This document shows positions 62,256 to 64,000 of a stretch of 64,000 nucleotides of DNA, in pieces (the first letter of the stretch is position 1; every line of letters starts with the position of its first letter). Below the pieces are notes generated by a model. The model was not told the DNA's origin. It did not search any database and saw nothing but the letters and a program-made list of their open reading frames with translations. The translations under genes were made by a program, and so were the position numbers. The DNA is from Pseudomaricurvus sp050633365 (GTDB lineage: Bacteria > Pseudomonadota > Gammaproteobacteria > Pseudomonadales > Cellvibrionaceae). The DNA lies in the NCBI GenBank assembly GCA_050633365.1, contig JBOEGJ010000018.1, forward strand, positions 62,001 through 126,000. The letters are read 5' to 3'.

Positions 62256-62435
62256 AAAAATGAACCGGCATTATCAAGGCAGAACCAAAAGAACGCCAGC
62301 CGACGAACGAGAGAGTGAGGCTCCTAGAGCCTCCTCGACCTCGATAAGAACGGGTGAACACTAATGAGAAACGAAGACGAGCAAAGAGCCCTGCGCAAGC
62401 ACAAGCAACTTAAATAAAGAAACCCGCGGCAAACA

Positions 62436-62996
62436 CTACTCTGGCAAGCGAATGAAATGCTCGCGGTAATGTTTCAACTCTTCAATTGAGTCTTTAATAT
62501 CGTCCATTGCCAGATGCGCGCCGGTCTTTTTGACGCTATCCAGAACCGCCGGGCTCCAGCGGCGAGCCAGCTCTTTTAAGGTGCTGACATCCAAGTTGCG
62601 ATAGTGAAAATACTCTTCCAATTGCGGCATATAACGCACTAAAAAACGACGATCCTGACCGATAGAATTACCGCAAATCGGCGACTTACCCTCGGGCACC
62701 CATTGGCGTAGAAACTCTATGGTTTTTTGTTCGGCCTCTTCGGTACTGATTCGACTATCTAGGACTCGCTGAGTTAGACCGGATTTTCCGTGCTGATTGG
62801 TGTTCCAGTCATCCATCGCGTCCATGGTTTGTTGAGATTGCTGAATCGCAAAAACCGGACCTTCTGCGAGAATATTCAAGTGCGCATCGGTGACAATGGT
62901 GGCAATTTCAATAATCACATCGCGATCTGGGTATAGCCCGGTCATTTCTAGATCAATCCAGATTAAATTATCGTCTTTGCTCATTTCGCTACTCAT
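62436..62996 (-). CDS. orn: Oligoribonuclease Orn
   Basis: A 186-residue DEDDh 3'-5' exonuclease that degrades di- and short oligoribonucleotides, including pGpG. The active-site blocks are NLIWIDLEMTGLYPD (Asp and Glu), NSIGQDRRFLVRYMPQLEEYFHYRNLDVSTLKEL and HLAMDDIKDSIEELKHYR. The open frame reaches 63146, but the first 50 codons do not resemble the family. ATG 62996 (AGAG upstream) or ATG 62984 gives the usual length of about 181. It is divergent from rsgA, as in many gammaproteobacteria. Confidence 0.95.
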   Translation of the reverse strand: MSSEMSKDDNLIWIDLEMTGLYPDRDVIIEIATIVTDAHLNILAEGPVFAIQQSQQTMDAMDDWNTNQHGKSGLTQRVLDSRISTEEAEQKTIEFLRQWVPEGKSPICGNSIGQDRRFLVRYMPQLEEYFHYRNLDVSTLKELARRWSPAVLDSVKKTGAHLAMDDIKDSIEELKHYREHFIRLPE

Positions 62997-63105
62997 AATC
63001 TCTAAATCCACTACAATGCGTTGTTTATTGGGCAGCCCAGTGCCGCCACTCACAGTATGTGAACTATAGCTCGCTCCCCTCAAGAAACCTATCGGCAATG
63101 ACTTT

Positions 63106-64000
63106 ATGAGTAAACGCAAACTCACTCGACGCCAGGCCTGGCGCATCCAAAAAGTTCAGGATGAGCGAGCCGCTCGCGCCGCCAAAAAAGACGTTAAAGC
63201 GCAGCAGCAACTGCAAGAGGGAGATCTTGGCCCCGAACAACACGGCCTAGTCATTGCCCATTACGGCACTCAAGTCTCGGTGGAGGCGCTGGAGGGCGAT
63301 CATAAAGGGCAGGCTTTTCGCTGTCATATGCGCGCCAATTTGGGCTCTATCGTCACCGGCGATCAAGTAGTTTGGAGAACGGGGGACAGCCAAGGTGGCA
63401 GCGACGCCCTGGGCGTTATTGTGGCAGTATTACCGCGCCACTCGGAACTGAGCCGACCCGATCCCTACGGCGACATGAAAACCGTTGCCGCCAATATCGA
63501 TCGTATCGTTATCGTGGTTGCGCCTTATCCCGAACCCCACGGCAATCTCATCGATCGCTATCTCGTCGCCGCCGAAACCCTGGAAATTCAGCCCATTATT
63601 CTGCTCAACAAAGTCGACAGAATTGATGATAGCAACCAGCAGCGCCTGAACGAAATGCAAGCTCGCTACACCGAGCTGGGATACGAATGGCTCAACGCCT
63701 CGACCATGACCGAACAGGGGCTCACCGAACTGCAACGCTATTTGGCGGACTACACCAGTGTCTTTGTGGGCCAATCGGGGGTGGGTAAATCCTCACTGAT
63801 CAATATGCTCCTACCTGGCGAAAACCTGCGTGTTGGTCCTCTGTCTGAAATCAGCCAACAAGGCACCCACACCACAACCACCGCGCATCTATTTCACTTC
63901 CCCGGTGGCGGCCACTTAATTGATTCTCCGGGTATCCGTGAGTTTGGCCTGTGGCACATGGATGAACAAAGCTTACTGGAAGGCTTTGTGGAATTTCGGC
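63106..64000 (+). CDS. rsgA: Ribosome small subunit GTPase RsgA, 3' end cut by window edge
   Basis: The first 298 residues of RsgA (YjeQ), a circularly permuted GTPase that helps 30S subunit maturation. An OB fold (about 45-115) precedes the GTPase domain with permuted motifs: G4 NKVD (168-171), G1 GQSGVGKSS (222-230) and G3 DSPG (273-276). The C-terminal zinc domain lies beyond the window end. The basic N-terminus starts MSKRKLTRRQAWRIQ. ATG 63106 has no strong ribosome binding site but fits the family start. Confidence 0.95.
   Translation, partial: MSKRKLTRRQAWRIQKVQDERAARAAKKDVKAQQQLQEGDLGPEQHGLVIAHYGTQVSVEALEGDHKGQAFRCHMRANLGSIVTGDQVVWRTGDSQGGSDALGVIVAVLPRHSELSRPDPYGDMKTVAANIDRIVIVVAPYPEPHGNLIDRYLVAAETLEIQPIILLNKVDRIDDSNQQRLNEMQARYTELGYEWLNASTMTEQGLTELQRYLADYTSVFVGQSGVGKSSLINMLLPGENLRVGPLSEISQQGTHTTTTAHLFHFPGGGHLIDSPGIREFGLWHMDEQSLLEGFVEFR

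Noticed and set aside
61668..62318. Open frame of 216 codons on the plus strand with a Thr/Pro/Asn-rich sequence.
   Set aside because: It is antisense to the TauE/SafE permease gene; its composition is the mirror of hydrophobic codons. No independent support.

Overview
The window looks like chromosomal DNA of a marine-type gammaproteobacterium. Gene order in two long stretches matches, from memory, what is known in Pseudomonas. One is the LPS inner-core block (waaA, hldE, msbA, carbamoyltransferase, kinase series, waaP, waaG, waaC, waaF, ilvE, glnE). The other is the block argA, argE, pit, DUF47, secretion ATPase. Other genes point to a Cellvibrionales-like relative rather than a true Pseudomonas: tandem arylsulfatases, TonB receptors of the 'TAQKR' type, AraC regulators with an arabinose-binding-like N-terminus, and a DUF3450/ExbB/ExbD/TonB/TPR operon. 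That placement is inference. I saw no rRNA, tRNA, CRISPR array, insertion sequence or prophage.

Layout. 1-5 kb: the start of a MoxR ATPase gene, two tandem paralogous secreted sulfatases and a small lipoprotein. 5-11.3 kb: a LysR regulator, then a TonB-dependent receptor flanked by two paralogous AraC regulators. 11.3-15 kb: a lipoprotein, a TolC-family outer-membrane protein and WaaA. 15-17.8 kb: a tight three-gene operon (FAD oxidoreductase, aldo/keto reductase, kinase-like protein). 17.9-35.4 kb: a long LPS core and lipid A export locus, mostly on the minus strand. It contains an A+T-rich patch (about 21.3-26.6 kb) with a predicted O-acyltransferase pair, a GT-C-like membrane protein and a pyruvyltransferase-like protein, where an O-antigen ligase (waaL) might be expected. 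35.5-39.7 kb: ilvE and glnE.

39.8-43.8 kb: a PilB/GspE-like ATPase diverging from a phosphate-transport pair (DUF47, Pit). 43.9-48.1 kb: a double DSBA-fold protein diverging from argE-argA. 48.2-50.5 kb: a haloalkane-dehalogenase-like hydrolase diverging from a third AraC regulator. 50.7-53.5 kb: ilvD and a Crp/Fnr regulator. 53.6-58.7 kb: a six-gene energy-transduction operon (DUF3450, TtpC-like, ExbB, ExbD, TonB, TPR). 59-61.3 kb: lgt-thyA-folA. 61.4-64 kb: a TauE/SafE permease, orn, and the start of rsgA, which is cut by the window end.

How the parts fit together. WaaA, HldE, WaaC, WaaF, WaaG and WaaP would build and phosphorylate the heptose/Kdo inner core. Kinase-fold neighbours, the carbamoyltransferase and the island genes would decorate it, and MsbA would flip it. 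The TonB2-type operon could energise outer-membrane receptors such as the one at 7.5-10 kb. The most unusual sequence-level features are a perfect 22-bp palindrome that gives two convergent genes the same C-terminus and stop, several kinase-fold proteins with altered catalytic loops, and hairpins or inverted repeats in regulatory gaps.
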